From positions 1-64,000 of the IMG/VR virus record IMGVR_UViG_3300043395_003024: a DNA stretch of 64,000 nucleotides; one strand, given 5' to 3'. The position numbers were made by a program, and so were the translations under genes. The DNA comes from a virus. Of the stretch, positions 13,421 to 19,690 are shown piece after piece; the stretch's first letter is position 1, and every line of letters starts with the position of its first letter. The notes under the pieces are model-generated. The model was not told the DNA's origin. It searched no databases and worked only from the letters and a program-made list of their open reading frames with translations.

Positions 13421-13764
13421 TGAATCTAATTCTCACGTTCGGAGCACTCCTGGCGGCCATGGCGGCAATGACTATTTTCGCCGATTCTTTGTCCAGATGG
13501 AACGAGCGACGTCAGTATCGTCGAGCTACTCACCCGCGAAATATCGAAAAAACCGCAAACCATCTTCTGGAGCTCGAGCTGCAGCAGTTGCTGCTCGAAG
13601 AGGAAATTAAAGAAAAAGCACGAAACCGGATGGAGCACCCGTCGAGCTATTCAAAAACCGTCGGCGGCGGCCTCGATGGCAAAACCAAGGAAATTCTCGC
13701 AAAACTGACAGACCCGCGGCCGGCGCGGCGCGATAGGAACAACCAGTTCTGGTGGGGCGAGTGA
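13420..13764 (+). CDS. Membrane-anchored coiled-coil protein
   Basis: 114 residues: an N-terminal transmembrane helix (LILTFGALLAAMAAMTIFA), a basic stretch, then a helical coiled-coil segment (ANHLLELELQQLLLEEEIKEKARNRM). The topology would leave the coil in the cytoplasm. Starts on the previous stop (TAATG). Could be a membrane-remodelling or lysis accessory protein; no family recognised. Confidence 0.65.
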   Translation: MNLILTFGALLAAMAAMTIFADSLSRWNERRQYRRATHPRNIEKTANHLLELELQQLLLEEEIKEKARNRMEHPSSYSKTVGGGLDGKTKEILAKLTDPRPARRDRNNQFWWGE

Positions 13765-13775
13765 AAAGCGAAGGT

Positions 13776-13939
13776 GCCCCCGGGGAGTCAAAGACGGCCA
13801 CCTACCAACCCATCAATGAACTCAACCCGGGGGCGAACTTCTTTCCGGGCGAAAGGGGAACCCGTAGGAAGCCTGGATAAATTACCACAATGCAATTAGC
13901 CCGTCTTGCAAGTCCAGAAAAAAAATCCTGGATTGTGGT
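13776..13939 (+). ncRNA. Candidate structured RNA region, part A
   Basis: Gene-free but folded-looking. GCCCCCGGG (13776-13784) pairs perfectly with CCCGGGGGC (13826-13834), CTTTC (13841-13845) with GAAAG (13851-13855), and ACCACAAT (13884-13891) with ATTGTGGT (13932-13939). The last stem encloses TCCAG (13913-13917)/CTGGA (13928-13932). Such nested perfect stems over 165 bases suggest a functional RNA; the family is unknown and it could be an operon 3' leader structure. Confidence 0.45.
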
Positions 13940-13967
13940 TGACGGTGGTGGAAGAGCCTGATATGGT
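13939..13967 (+). promoter_or_regulatory. Promoter made by the TTGACGGTGG element
   Basis: TTGACG (13939-13944), a 17-bp spacer and TATGGT (13962-13967). The -35 is the start of TTGACGGTGGTGGAAG. The predicted start near 13974 is gene-free DNA, so the immediate product would be non-coding or a long leader for the gene at 14278. Confidence 0.55.
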
Positions 13968-13973
13968 CTCCGG

Positions 13974-14235
13974 CCACTAGCTCAATAGAGCAAAGTTTGG
14001 AATTCCAAGGCGCCGGCCAGCGCCACACCTACAGAATATTTCTGACACCTCGAGGGGAGGTGTAGTTTGGGTTGCACCTGCGCAATATCTTTTGTAAAGG
14101 TTCCCCCCAGACCCCCCTCCAAAGTATCCTTCCTGGCCAAACCGCAACTGTTCCATTCACGGAACCTAGGAAAGCCAAAGCTCTTACGAAAGTATGATTA
14201 CGGACTTAAGGTGAAGTCTGTTCAAAATCATAAAT
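13974..14235 (+). ncRNA. Candidate structured RNA region, part B
   Basis: About 260 bases without a gene, downstream of a good promoter. It begins CCACTAGCTCAATAGAGC, a tRNA D-arm-like hairpin, but there is no T-loop, so it is not a tRNA. CACCTC/GAGGTG forms a hairpin around 14047-14063, and GACTT/AAGTC another around 14203-14217. Identity unknown; a small regulatory RNA or a long structured leader are both possible. Confidence 0.35.
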
Positions 14236-14239
14236 TTGT

Positions 14240-14269
14240 TTGACGGTGGCGGAAGACTTCAACTAGATT
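14240..14269 (+). promoter_or_regulatory. Second TTGACGG-type promoter
   Basis: TTGACGGTGGCGGAAG begins at 14240. With a 17-18 bp spacer, CTAGAT/TAGATT (14263-14269) is the -10 candidate. The ATG at 14278 follows eight bases later, so initiation would be leaderless or nearly so. Confidence 0.5.
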
Positions 14270-14277
14270 GGGAAACA

Positions 14278-14652
14278 ATGACTACTGAAAAGAAAAAACG
14301 CGGCCCTAATGCTCACAACCAGAACAAAACAGAAATCGGCCGCAAGGTAGCCCTTCCCCTAGTACTAGAAGTATTTGAATACTGGAAGCATGTAATGGGT
14401 AAGAAGCGCGCTCAGCTCGATATCAAGCGCGAGAGAGACCTCAGATGGGCGATAGCTGTATACAACGTCGAAGGATGTAAAGAAGCCATCGCCGGCTGCG
14501 CCCTTTCAGATTTCCATATGGGTAAGAACAAACAGAGAACTGTTTACAATGACATATCTGTCATATTCAGAGATGCAGAACATGTAGAGAAGTTCCAGGA
14601 ACTGTACGACGCTGGCAACACTTCAGCTAAATCTAACTGGGCAAGCGAATGA
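14278..14652 (+). CDS. Replication-organiser-like protein (C-terminal domain type)
   Basis: 124 residues from ATG 14278. VFEYWKHVMGKKRAQLDIKRERDLRWAI, then SDFHMGKNKQRTVYNDISVIFRDAEHVEKF, resembles the conserved C-terminal domain of actinobacterial phage replication-initiation proteins, where a FHMGxN motif precedes a DIxxIxRDxxxxExF helix. Usually this domain sits behind a winged helix; here it stands alone with a short basic N-terminus. Probably helps recruit replication proteins to an origin. The next gene, which overlaps by four bases, looks like a helicase loader. Confidence 0.55.
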   Translation: MTTEKKKRGPNAHNQNKTEIGRKVALPLVLEVFEYWKHVMGKKRAQLDIKRERDLRWAIAVYNVEGCKEAIAGCALSDFHMGKNKQRTVYNDISVIFRDAEHVEKFQELYDAGNTSAKSNWASE

Positions 14653-15140
14653 ACAAAGAAGAACTCGTTGAACTCGTAGACCAGGCTTATGCTACATACC
14701 GCCTAGACATGCCTACAAAGGATGACGAAGTCAAAGCGCTCCTTAATGCATGGTACGAGATGCTGCATGACCTAGAGCTCGCAGATGTCAAGAGAGCATT
14801 TAGGAATTTGGCGGTGGTGGAAGAGTTCCTCCCCAGGCCAGGGAAACTCAGAAGAGCAACTATTGACACCACCACAAAAATACCCCCATTCGATGATGCC
14901 CTCATTGCTTGGGGTAAATGGATTACCCTTTCCCAGGAGGTCAACTCAGGTATGCCTCCGTCTATAGAGGTATCGGAGGCACTGTCAAAGACAGTCCAGG
15001 CGATGGGCCAGTCCGCATACAACCTCCACACCAATGCAGACAGAGCTGCATTCTGCACAATGTACGAAAAGGTGGTCTCCCAGCTGGAAGGCGACAAGTA
15101 TGCTGTGCCAGACCCCCCATCAAAAAAGATTGCCCAATAA
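14649..15140 (+). CDS. Helicase-loader-like protein (G39P type)
   Basis: 163 residues. The N-terminal ~75 residues (LVELVDQAYATYRLDM, then LLNAWYEMLHDLELADVKRAFRNLAV, then PRPGKLRRATID) fit the pattern of the phage loader/inhibitor of replicative helicase. In that family a helical domain with an aliphatic WYxxLxD helix ends in a PxPGDLRR-like turn. It would bind the host DnaB-type helicase. The preceding replication-like gene supports the call. A TTGGCGGTGGTGGAAG copy lies inside the gene (14808-14823), read LAVVEE. Confidence 0.5.
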   Translation: MNKEELVELVDQAYATYRLDMPTKDDEVKALLNAWYEMLHDLELADVKRAFRNLAVVEEFLPRPGKLRRATIDTTTKIPPFDDALIAWGKWITLSQEVNSGMPPSIEVSEALSKTVQAMGQSAYNLHTNADRAAFCTMYEKVVSQLEGDKYAVPDPPSKKIAQ

Positions 15141-15179
15141 TTATTGGCCAACTATTGTGACCAAACTGGAGTTGCCTAA

Positions 15180-15320
15180 ATGTTGTTGCTCAAAATACTT
15201 GCCCTTATCTGTTCCACAACTTTAATTTGGAAACTGGCATATTCCCCTTTTGATTGGGTCTTTAGAGTGGCGGCAATTATGTTGATAGTTGTTGCAATGA
15301 GGATGTTCGTATTGCAGTAA
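15180..15320 (+). CDS. Tiny two-segment membrane peptide
   Basis: 46 residues, ATG 15180 to TAA 15318-15320. Hydrophobic stretches LLLKILALICSTTLIW and VAAIMLIVVAMRMFVL flank a short SPFDWV turn, so a hairpin membrane peptide is likely. No family recognised. Confidence 0.5.
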   Translation: MLLLKILALICSTTLIWKLAYSPFDWVFRVAAIMLIVVAMRMFVLQ

Positions 15321-15330
15321 ATTCGCCGGC

Positions 15331-15495
15331 ATGAAACGCAATCCCGGCCGACCAGTATCTGCACCAACAAAACCAGTCGTCACTCTTACACTGCGCGTCA
15401 GTAAAGAGTTCAAAGAAAAGCTCATTGCCCAGGCTGAGGCAGTAGACCTTACCCTTACCGACTACATCAAAGCCCTAGTTGAACGCGATAGCTGA
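15331..15495 (+). CDS. Ribbon-helix-helix-like DNA-binding protein
   Basis: 54 residues, ATG 15331 to TGA 15493-15495. VVTLTLRVSKEFKEKLIAQAEAVDLTLTDYIKALV follows the RHH (CopG/Arc-like) layout: a strand, then two helices with a TLTDYI second-helix start. Likely a dimeric DNA-binding regulator. Its stop overlaps the next ATG (TGATG). Confidence 0.7.
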   Translation: MKRNPGRPVSAPTKPVVTLTLRVSKEFKEKLIAQAEAVDLTLTDYIKALVERDS

Positions 15496-15839
15496 TGGGC
15501 CGGCGCGCAGAGAAGACGCGCTTTGTAGATAAGTACGTCATCTTAAATGTCCGCATGAAGGGCAAACAGAAAAACGAGATAATCGACTATGCCCGCAAAA
15601 AGGGTTTAGCAGTAAATGACGTCATCCTGTACGCAGTCTGGGAATTCATCCGGGCCGACAAGGGAATCCCCAGCGCCGGCTCCGCACAATTCTCCATCCC
15701 CACAGTAGAAGAAACCGTGCTGGCCTACATCAGAGGAGACCATATCCTCCAGCCGTGCGGCAAAAAGGAATGCGAGAAAAAAGTAATCGAATTAAATGAG
15801 ATGCAGTTCTGTGAAACCTGCAACCTCAGAATCCAGTAA
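15495..15839 (+). CDS. RHH-like protein with C-terminal zinc site
   Basis: 114 residues. The N-terminal FVDKYVILNVRMKGKQKNEIIDYARKKGLAVNDVILYAVWEF also has a strand-helix-helix, RHH-like layout. The C-terminus (CGKKECEKK, then QFCETCNLRIQ) has two CxxxC/CxxC pairs for one zinc. A fused DNA-binding/zinc protein; its target is unknown. Co-translated with the gene before it. Confidence 0.6.
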   Translation: MGRRAEKTRFVDKYVILNVRMKGKQKNEIIDYARKKGLAVNDVILYAVWEFIRADKGIPSAGSAQFSIPTVEETVLAYIRGDHILQPCGKKECEKKVIELNEMQFCETCNLRIQ

Positions 15840-16052
15840 CTAGGACTCTTGACAATTAGCAATTGGCAATTACAAAATTTTAAAAAATTTGAAAATCCCG
15901 CGCCGGCGGAAACTTTCCAGCCATTTTTGGTGTTTCGTTTCCGGTTTTGGTGTTTCCAGGCGATTATGCCTTTGGTGTTTTGGTGTTTATGCGCTACCAT
16001 TCCCCTGTCGGGTGGGTGCACTGTTCGAACCTTTGGCTTCTTCCCGACATTC
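15840..16052 (+). other. Gene-free stretch with GGTGTTT repeats
   Basis: 213 bases before the tRNA. GGTGTTT occurs at 15929, 15949, 15974 and 15982 in a T-rich context. No gene and no clear promoter is seen. Confidence 0.5.
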
Positions 16053-16127
16053 GCCCTTGTAGCTCAGTGGTAGAGCGCCCGCCTTGTAAGCGGAAGGTCG
16101 TCAGTTCAATCCTGACCGGGGGCTCCA
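16053..16127 (+). tRNA. tRNA-Thr (anticodon UGU)
   Basis: A full cloverleaf: acceptor GCCCTTG pairs with CGGGGGC through two G-U pairs. D-arm GCTCAGTGGTAGAGC, anticodon loop CTTGTAA with TGT at 16085-16087, T-arm with GTTCAAT, discriminator T and encoded CCA (16125-16127). The first anticodon-stem pair is a C-A mismatch. Likely supplies Thr for ACA codons, which are frequent in the Thr-rich fibre and surface genes of this genome. Confidence 0.95.
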
Positions 16128-16136
16128 TTTTCCGAG

Positions 16137-16165
16137 TTGTCAAAATAATCGCACCCAGATATGCT
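16137..16165 (+). promoter_or_regulatory. Promoter of the K+ channel gene (leaderless)
   Basis: TTGTCA (16137-16142), 17-bp spacer, TATGCT (16160-16165). The ATG at 16173 is seven bases on, which places the RNA start at the initiation codon. This argues against the earlier in-frame ATG at 16161, which lies inside the -10 box. Confidence 0.55.
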
Positions 16166-16172
16166 CCTAGAC

Positions 16173-16571
16173 ATGCGAGCAAACAAGCACCTACTTATGC
16201 GTCTCGGGTTTCTTCTAGTAGCCCTCTACCTATCAGCCGTTCTGGCTTACTCGGTCTGTGACCATAAATCCATATGGGATTCGATGTGGTGGGGTTTCAT
16301 GACCTTTACCACCGTTGGATACGGCGACCAGTACCCGTCATCTGTCTGTGGTCGGTTCTTTGGTATCGCCCTTGTAATGGCTGCTGTCTTTGTAGTTCTA
16401 CCCACTATCACAGCCCTAGTTTCCCAGTACCTAATCCATGATGAGCATGAGTTTACCCATGATGAGCAAGAGGAAATAAAGGCTCTCCTGCGTCAAATAC
16501 ATGCCGCCACTTCGTCACTCATTGTCTTTCCAGAGCCACTTCTCGAACCACACCAGGAAGATAGTGACTGA
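16173..16571 (+). CDS. Two-TM potassium channel (Kcv/KcsA-like pore)
   Basis: 132 residues from ATG 16173. TM1 (about 9-27, LMRLGFLLVALYLSAVLAY), pore helix (WDSMWWGFMTF), selectivity filter TTVGYGD (46-52), TM2 (about 61-84, RFFGIALVMAAVFVVLPTITAL), then an acidic soluble tail rich in His, Asp and Glu. This is the complete minimal architecture of a tetrameric K+ channel, with the canonical TVGYGD filter. It would sit in the host membrane. Placed between a tRNA and whiB, it could depolarise the cell, exclude superinfection or aid lysis timing; that role is inference. Confidence 0.9.
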   Translation: MRANKHLLMRLGFLLVALYLSAVLAYSVCDHKSIWDSMWWGFMTFTTVGYGDQYPSSVCGRFFGIALVMAAVFVVLPTITALVSQYLIHDEHEFTHDEQEEIKALLRQIHAATSSLIVFPEPLLEPHQEDSD

Positions 16572-16597
16572 TATGAATGTGATAACCCCTGTCAGCA

Positions 16598-16948
16598 TTA
16601 GTCTCCCCACATTTGTGCAAGGGTCGGTCGTGTGGGCTTTATCTTGCGTCTTCGCTGTTCGGCCGCCAACTGCCTACTAGTCAATCCTGCCCATACCCCA
16701 TGCATATCTGCCGGTGGGAACTCAAGTGCGTACTCTAGGCACTCTTTCTTTACTGGGCATGATTTGCATATAGCTCGTGCTTGTGCGATATAAGTAATGT
16801 CCTTATGTTGTTTGGGAAACATAAGTTCCGTTTTCCCTTTGCAACTTGCAAGGTCAAACCAAGACTTACGAGGTATATCTAGAGATTTATCTTGTTGGGC
16901 ATTATTATTGGGTAATTTTTGTTTGGGCTTTTTACTGGAGTCTGACAA
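16598..16948 (-). CDS. WhiB-family transcriptional regulator
   Basis: 116 residues. The four cluster cysteines are visible: DLASCKG, then AICKSCPVKKEC. GVWAGLT corresponds to the family G-V/I-W-G/A-G turn, and a basic C-terminal segment (RRRKIKPTR) fits the DNA-binding part. WhiB proteins bind a 4Fe-4S cluster and host sigma factor and are confined to actinobacteria and their phages. Starts at TTG 16948 with GAGGA upstream. A promoter candidate lies at 16986-17014. Likely reprogrammes host transcription or mimics host WhiB. Confidence 0.9.
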   Translation of the reverse strand: MSDSSKKPKQKLPNNNAQQDKSLDIPRKSWFDLASCKGKTELMFPKQHKDITYIAQARAICKSCPVKKECLEYALEFPPADMHGVWAGLTSRQLAAEQRRRKIKPTRPTLAQMWGD

Positions 16949-16985
16949 TGGTTATTCCTCAAAATTGACCCCTTTTTTCTCTCCC

Positions 16986-17014
16986 TTAATATTTATACAC
17001 CAATGATGTGTCAC
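16986..17014 (-). promoter_or_regulatory. Candidate promoter of whiB
   Basis: On the minus strand GTGACA (17014-17009), 17-bp spacer, TATTAA (16991-16986). Next to it, on the other side, TGTATT (17044-17049)/AATACA (17056-17061) forms an inverted repeat that could be an operator. Confidence 0.35.
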
Positions 17015-17097
17015 CATGCCTGTCTAGTATTTATTAGTGTTTGTGTATTGTAATGAATACAGGGTAGGTGTGTATCTCTAGCGATACAGGTGTACTA

Positions 17098-17184
17098 ATG
17101 AGAGTTGTTTATCTACTACTAGGTGTTGTTTCCCTATGGGGAGTTTTTGCCTTATGCGGAATTCGCAAACGTGGAAGGAATTAA
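17098..17184 (+). CDS. Tiny membrane peptide
   Basis: 28 residues, ATG 17098 to TAA 17182-17184: MRVVYLLLGVVSLWGVFALCG, then a basic tail. One transmembrane helix with a positive end. A GATACA -10-like box nine bases upstream would make it near-leaderless. Weak on its own; supported by the following similar peptide. Confidence 0.35.
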   Translation: MRVVYLLLGVVSLWGVFALCGIRKRGRN

Positions 17185-17288
17185 GCGGCGTTTGTTTATC
17201 CCAGTATTTGAGGCCGGCGTGGCGAATGTCTACATAGTTCTATCATTGAGTACTAAAGGCGATATATATCCTGGTGCTGGAGGTATAT

Positions 17289-17363
17289 ATGCACTTAGCA
17301 GTAATAGCGGTTGTTTCCTGGGTAACCCGTCTGTTTATGCGCGACGGACTTCAGCGCGGATAG
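17289..17363 (+). CDS. Tiny membrane peptide
   Basis: 24 residues, ATG 17289 to TAG 17361-17363 (MHLAVIAVVSWVTRLFMRDG). A perfect GGAGG lies six bases upstream, a stronger start signal than most genes here. Hydrophobic first half, basic end. It ends seven bases before the convergent gene at 17370. Confidence 0.45.
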   Translation: MHLAVIAVVSWVTRLFMRDGLQRG

Positions 17364-17369
17364 ATTTAT

Positions 17370-17606
17370 CTAAAGAGAGCGTTCTCTTCTCCACACAAAC
17401 ATGTTCCGCCAGTGGACTATTTGCCACAGGGCCCACATGGCTATGAATCCAGGTTTATCATAAATTACAGCATAGATAAACCATGGGAATGAGTGCAGCG
17501 CGACAATCATGTGTCCGTACCAGCGCTTATTGCCTACCTGATAGCTGCCGTATACACCTACTAATTCCATAGCAAATAGGACCCATGTCCAGGTTGCTTC
17601 ATTCAT
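17370..17606 (-). CDS. Small multi-pass membrane protein
   Basis: 78 residues with about three Trp-rich transmembrane segments (WTWVLFAMELVGVYGSYQV, MIVALHSFPWFIYAVIY, GFIAMWALWQIVHW) and a basic C-terminus (RRERSL). Last gene of a minus-strand run from 19971. The function is not recognised; the shape resembles small transporters or channel helpers seen in actinophages. Confidence 0.7.
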   Translation of the reverse strand: MNEATWTWVLFAMELVGVYGSYQVGNKRWYGHMIVALHSFPWFIYAVIYDKPGFIAMWALWQIVHWRNMFVWRRERSL

Positions 17607-17613
17607 AACTTAT

Positions 17614-18249
17614 CTACTTCTTTTTGGCCGGCGCCTTTGGTTCCATTGTTTGGATGTAGGTGTGGTACGGAGACCCGGTGTGTGGTTCCATTTTTGCAGC
17701 AATACTTAACGCCTTGAGGCACACACCTTTAGCCTGTATTGCAGAAAGCTTTTTACCGCCAGCGAGAGCGTGTGCTGCCCCAAGCGCATAGTCAGAGCCG
17801 CTCCCAACCGAATAGAGCCCTGAAGCATCTACCAGCCAGGAATAATCGTTATCAATCATGTAAATAGTTGCGTTCACAACTACAAGAATTGAAGAACCTT
17901 GCTCTGCGTTGTGGTTCTTATTCTCTTTGTTCTCTGGCGCTGAGTAGCCATGTGTATCGAAGCATGACCTCAAAGCTGGGATAAATTTAACTGTAATGAA
18001 CTGGTCGAGCTTCTTGCCTTTAATTCCGGGCGGCGGCGGAGGCGGAGAGAATGCGTGCGTAAGGAGGTTGATGGCACGAAGGTCGCCGGCGGTCCCAAGA
18101 AGGTATTTTCCATTTGCGGCTATCTTTGATACGCCAGAGCCGAGAGTGGCCATTTGGTAGGCCGGGCCATCATCTGAAAATGACGTAATTCTTGTATCAG
18201 CAGCAAGGACTGCAAAGCCCTCTCCCTGAATTCCGATTACTGTAGTCAT
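17614..18249 (-). CDS. HslV/proteasome-beta-like Ntn hydrolase
   Basis: 211 residues. MTTVIGIQGEGFAVLAADTR matches the proteasome-beta/HslV start. Thr2 becomes the catalytic Thr1 after Met removal, Asp18 of AADTR corresponds to Asp17, and the later SKI holds the Lys33 equivalent after a short insertion. GSGSDYALGAAHAL matches the conserved SGSGxxxAxGA helix of the family. There is no propeptide, as in HslV. An insert (PPPPPPGIKGKK) is unusual. Such subunits form rings and need an ATPase partner; none is next to it, so it may use the host unfoldase or act alone. Coupled to the gene upstream. Confidence 0.75.
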   Translation of the reverse strand: MTTVIGIQGEGFAVLAADTRITSFSDDGPAYQMATLGSGVSKIAANGKYLLGTAGDLRAINLLTHAFSPPPPPPGIKGKKLDQFITVKFIPALRSCFDTHGYSAPENKENKNHNAEQGSSILVVVNATIYMIDNDYSWLVDASGLYSVGSGSDYALGAAHALAGGKKLSAIQAKGVCLKALSIAAKMEPHTGSPYHTYIQTMEPKAPAKKK

Positions 18250-18479
18250 TCTTCGTCAATTCTCTCGATGTTCTCAAATACCTGGGCGAGCACATCATAG
18301 TTCATGCCGTTTGTATCAAGCATCAAGGCTTTCCCCTCTTCTGTCATGCTATACAGCCACTGACCATCGTCGGAGATGCCCTCAATCTGGATAATTCCAG
18401 CTTTTCTGAGAACTTCCATATCCCGGTACAGGTCTTGTTCGGTGTACCGCTCGTAGCCCGATTGGTCGTCTTGGCTCAT
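18246..18479 (-). CDS. Small winged-helix-like protein
   Basis: 77 acidic residues. LYRDMEVLRKAGIIQIEGISDDGQWLYSMTEEGKALM reads as a winged helix (helix, wing GISDDGQWLYSMT). Start and stop overlap the flanking genes by four bases, so translation is coupled to the phosphoesterase and the peptidase. It may regulate or bridge them. Confidence 0.55.
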   Translation of the reverse strand: MSQDDQSGYERYTEQDLYRDMEVLRKAGIIQIEGISDDGQWLYSMTEEGKALMLDTNGMNYDVLAQVFENIERIDEE

Positions 18480-19690
18480 TCGGCAACGTATTCTTTGCCT
18501 CGGAGTATTCCCCTACCCTTATATATCCACATTGGCTCGTAGTTAAACCATTCGTTACCCTGTCCGTATGGCTGATAGGTTACGACGCCCAATCCCTGTT
18601 GCCAGTTCTCTGCTCCCTGGAGAATTGGTCTACCGAATTCATCCATTCCAGATTTCGTGGAGGGAACAGCGCCATCTACTCTGCAGAGACATCCAGGGCT
18701 AGCGGCCATGATTGTCCGCGGTCCACTGTCAGTGCGGTATGTGCGGTATGCCAGCTCGTTCCGGTGGATGTGTCCGTATATCACTGAAATTCTCTCGTTG
18801 TCTAGGTACTTCTTGGTGGTTGAGTTGTTTGAAACAACTTTGTCACCGTGTACAACGACAAGATTCGAGTTCAGATAATGGGCAGATTCTGGGTACCCTG
18901 GCAGATAATCGACGCCAAATTCGTCCATTCTGCACAAAAATGGGACCGACATGACAGGCCAGCCCTCTCGAAGTTCGTCATTGGCCTTGCCTCTGGTTAT
19001 TCCAAAAGCAGCTTCTGCGTTGGTCTGGATATACCTGGCCATTCTTGCTTCGTGGTTTCCGGCAATCCATGTGATTTTAGCGTTAGGTGCAGCTGTTCTA
19101 AGCTGGGCGCAGAGCATTGTTGCCCTGTCGATTGATGCCTGGAGCATCTGCTTGAATGGGGCCGCCGTCAGATATTTGCCCAATTCAGCAAAATCGAGGT
19201 TGTCGCCGACCAGAACAACCTGGTCTGGGTTCATTTCCTCGATAACGGCTAGGGCTACGGCAATTGCCGACTCGTCATGGATTGGCTCTAACTCAACAGA
19301 GTCTATTGATTTTCGATAGAAACCTATTTGTATATCAGGCACGATAACTGCCGTTTCCCACTGCTTTGGGGTGCCCGATTTTGTCTTTGGCTTTTGTATT
19401 TGTATTTTGGGCCCTTGTTCCATAAGGGGCCACTGTGGACCAGTTTCCCATGAAGGACTAAACTGGATTGCCTGCAGGTCGTGGACGATTGCCTCACCAG
19501 TATCTGGGTTCTTTGTGACGGACTGGTAGAGGGAGACCTTTTGGATATTTCCCACTTCGCTTGGGTCGATTCCCTTGCGCTCCAGCATTGCCGCAATATC
19601 GTTGAGAACCTTCTTGCTATTTGCCTCGCGGTTTGCGCCATCGGCAATGGTCTTGAGCGTTGATTTGAGGCCTTCTTTTTTTGCAGCCAT
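18476..19690 (-). CDS. Calcineurin-like metallophosphoesterase
   Basis: 404 residues. Metal-binding motifs in order: VPDIQIG (usual D-x-H, here D-x-Q), VLVGDNLDF (GDxxD), WIAGNHEAR (GNHE), LVVVHGDK, and YGHIHR (GHxH). The domain covers about residues 110-340. The N-terminal ~90 residues are helical and may bind a partner. Likely a phosphodiesterase acting on nucleic acid or nucleotide; the missing first His could alter metal or substrate preference. Confidence 0.85.
   Translation of the reverse strand: MAAKKEGLKSTLKTIADGANREANSKKVLNDIAAMLERKGIDPSEVGNIQKVSLYQSVTKNPDTGEAIVHDLQAIQFSPSWETGPQWPLMEQGPKIQIQKPKTKSGTPKQWETAVIVPDIQIGFYRKSIDSVELEPIHDESAIAVALAVIEEMNPDQVVLVGDNLDFAELGKYLTAAPFKQMLQASIDRATMLCAQLRTAAPNAKITWIAGNHEARMARYIQTNAEAAFGITRGKANDELREGWPVMSVPFLCRMDEFGVDYLPGYPESAHYLNSNLVVVHGDKVVSNNSTTKKYLDNERISVIYGHIHRNELAYRTYRTDSGPRTIMAASPGCLCRVDGAVPSTKSGMDEFGRPILQGAENWQQGLGVVTYQPYGQGNEWFNYEPMWIYKGRGILRGKEYVAE

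Noticed and set aside
13974-14040. A tRNA starting CCACTAGCTCAATAGAGC
   Set aside because: The D-arm is convincing, but no anticodon stem of the right length and no GTTCRA T-loop follow, and the ends do not pair.
15994-16182. A minus-strand frame containing RIELTTFRLQGGRSTTEL
   Set aside because: It is the antisense of the tRNA-Thr; this peptide is a well-known false gene.
17123-17446. A 107-codon plus-strand frame
   Set aside because: It overlaps two small genes with better signals and the 3' end of a convergent gene; composition is not coding-like.
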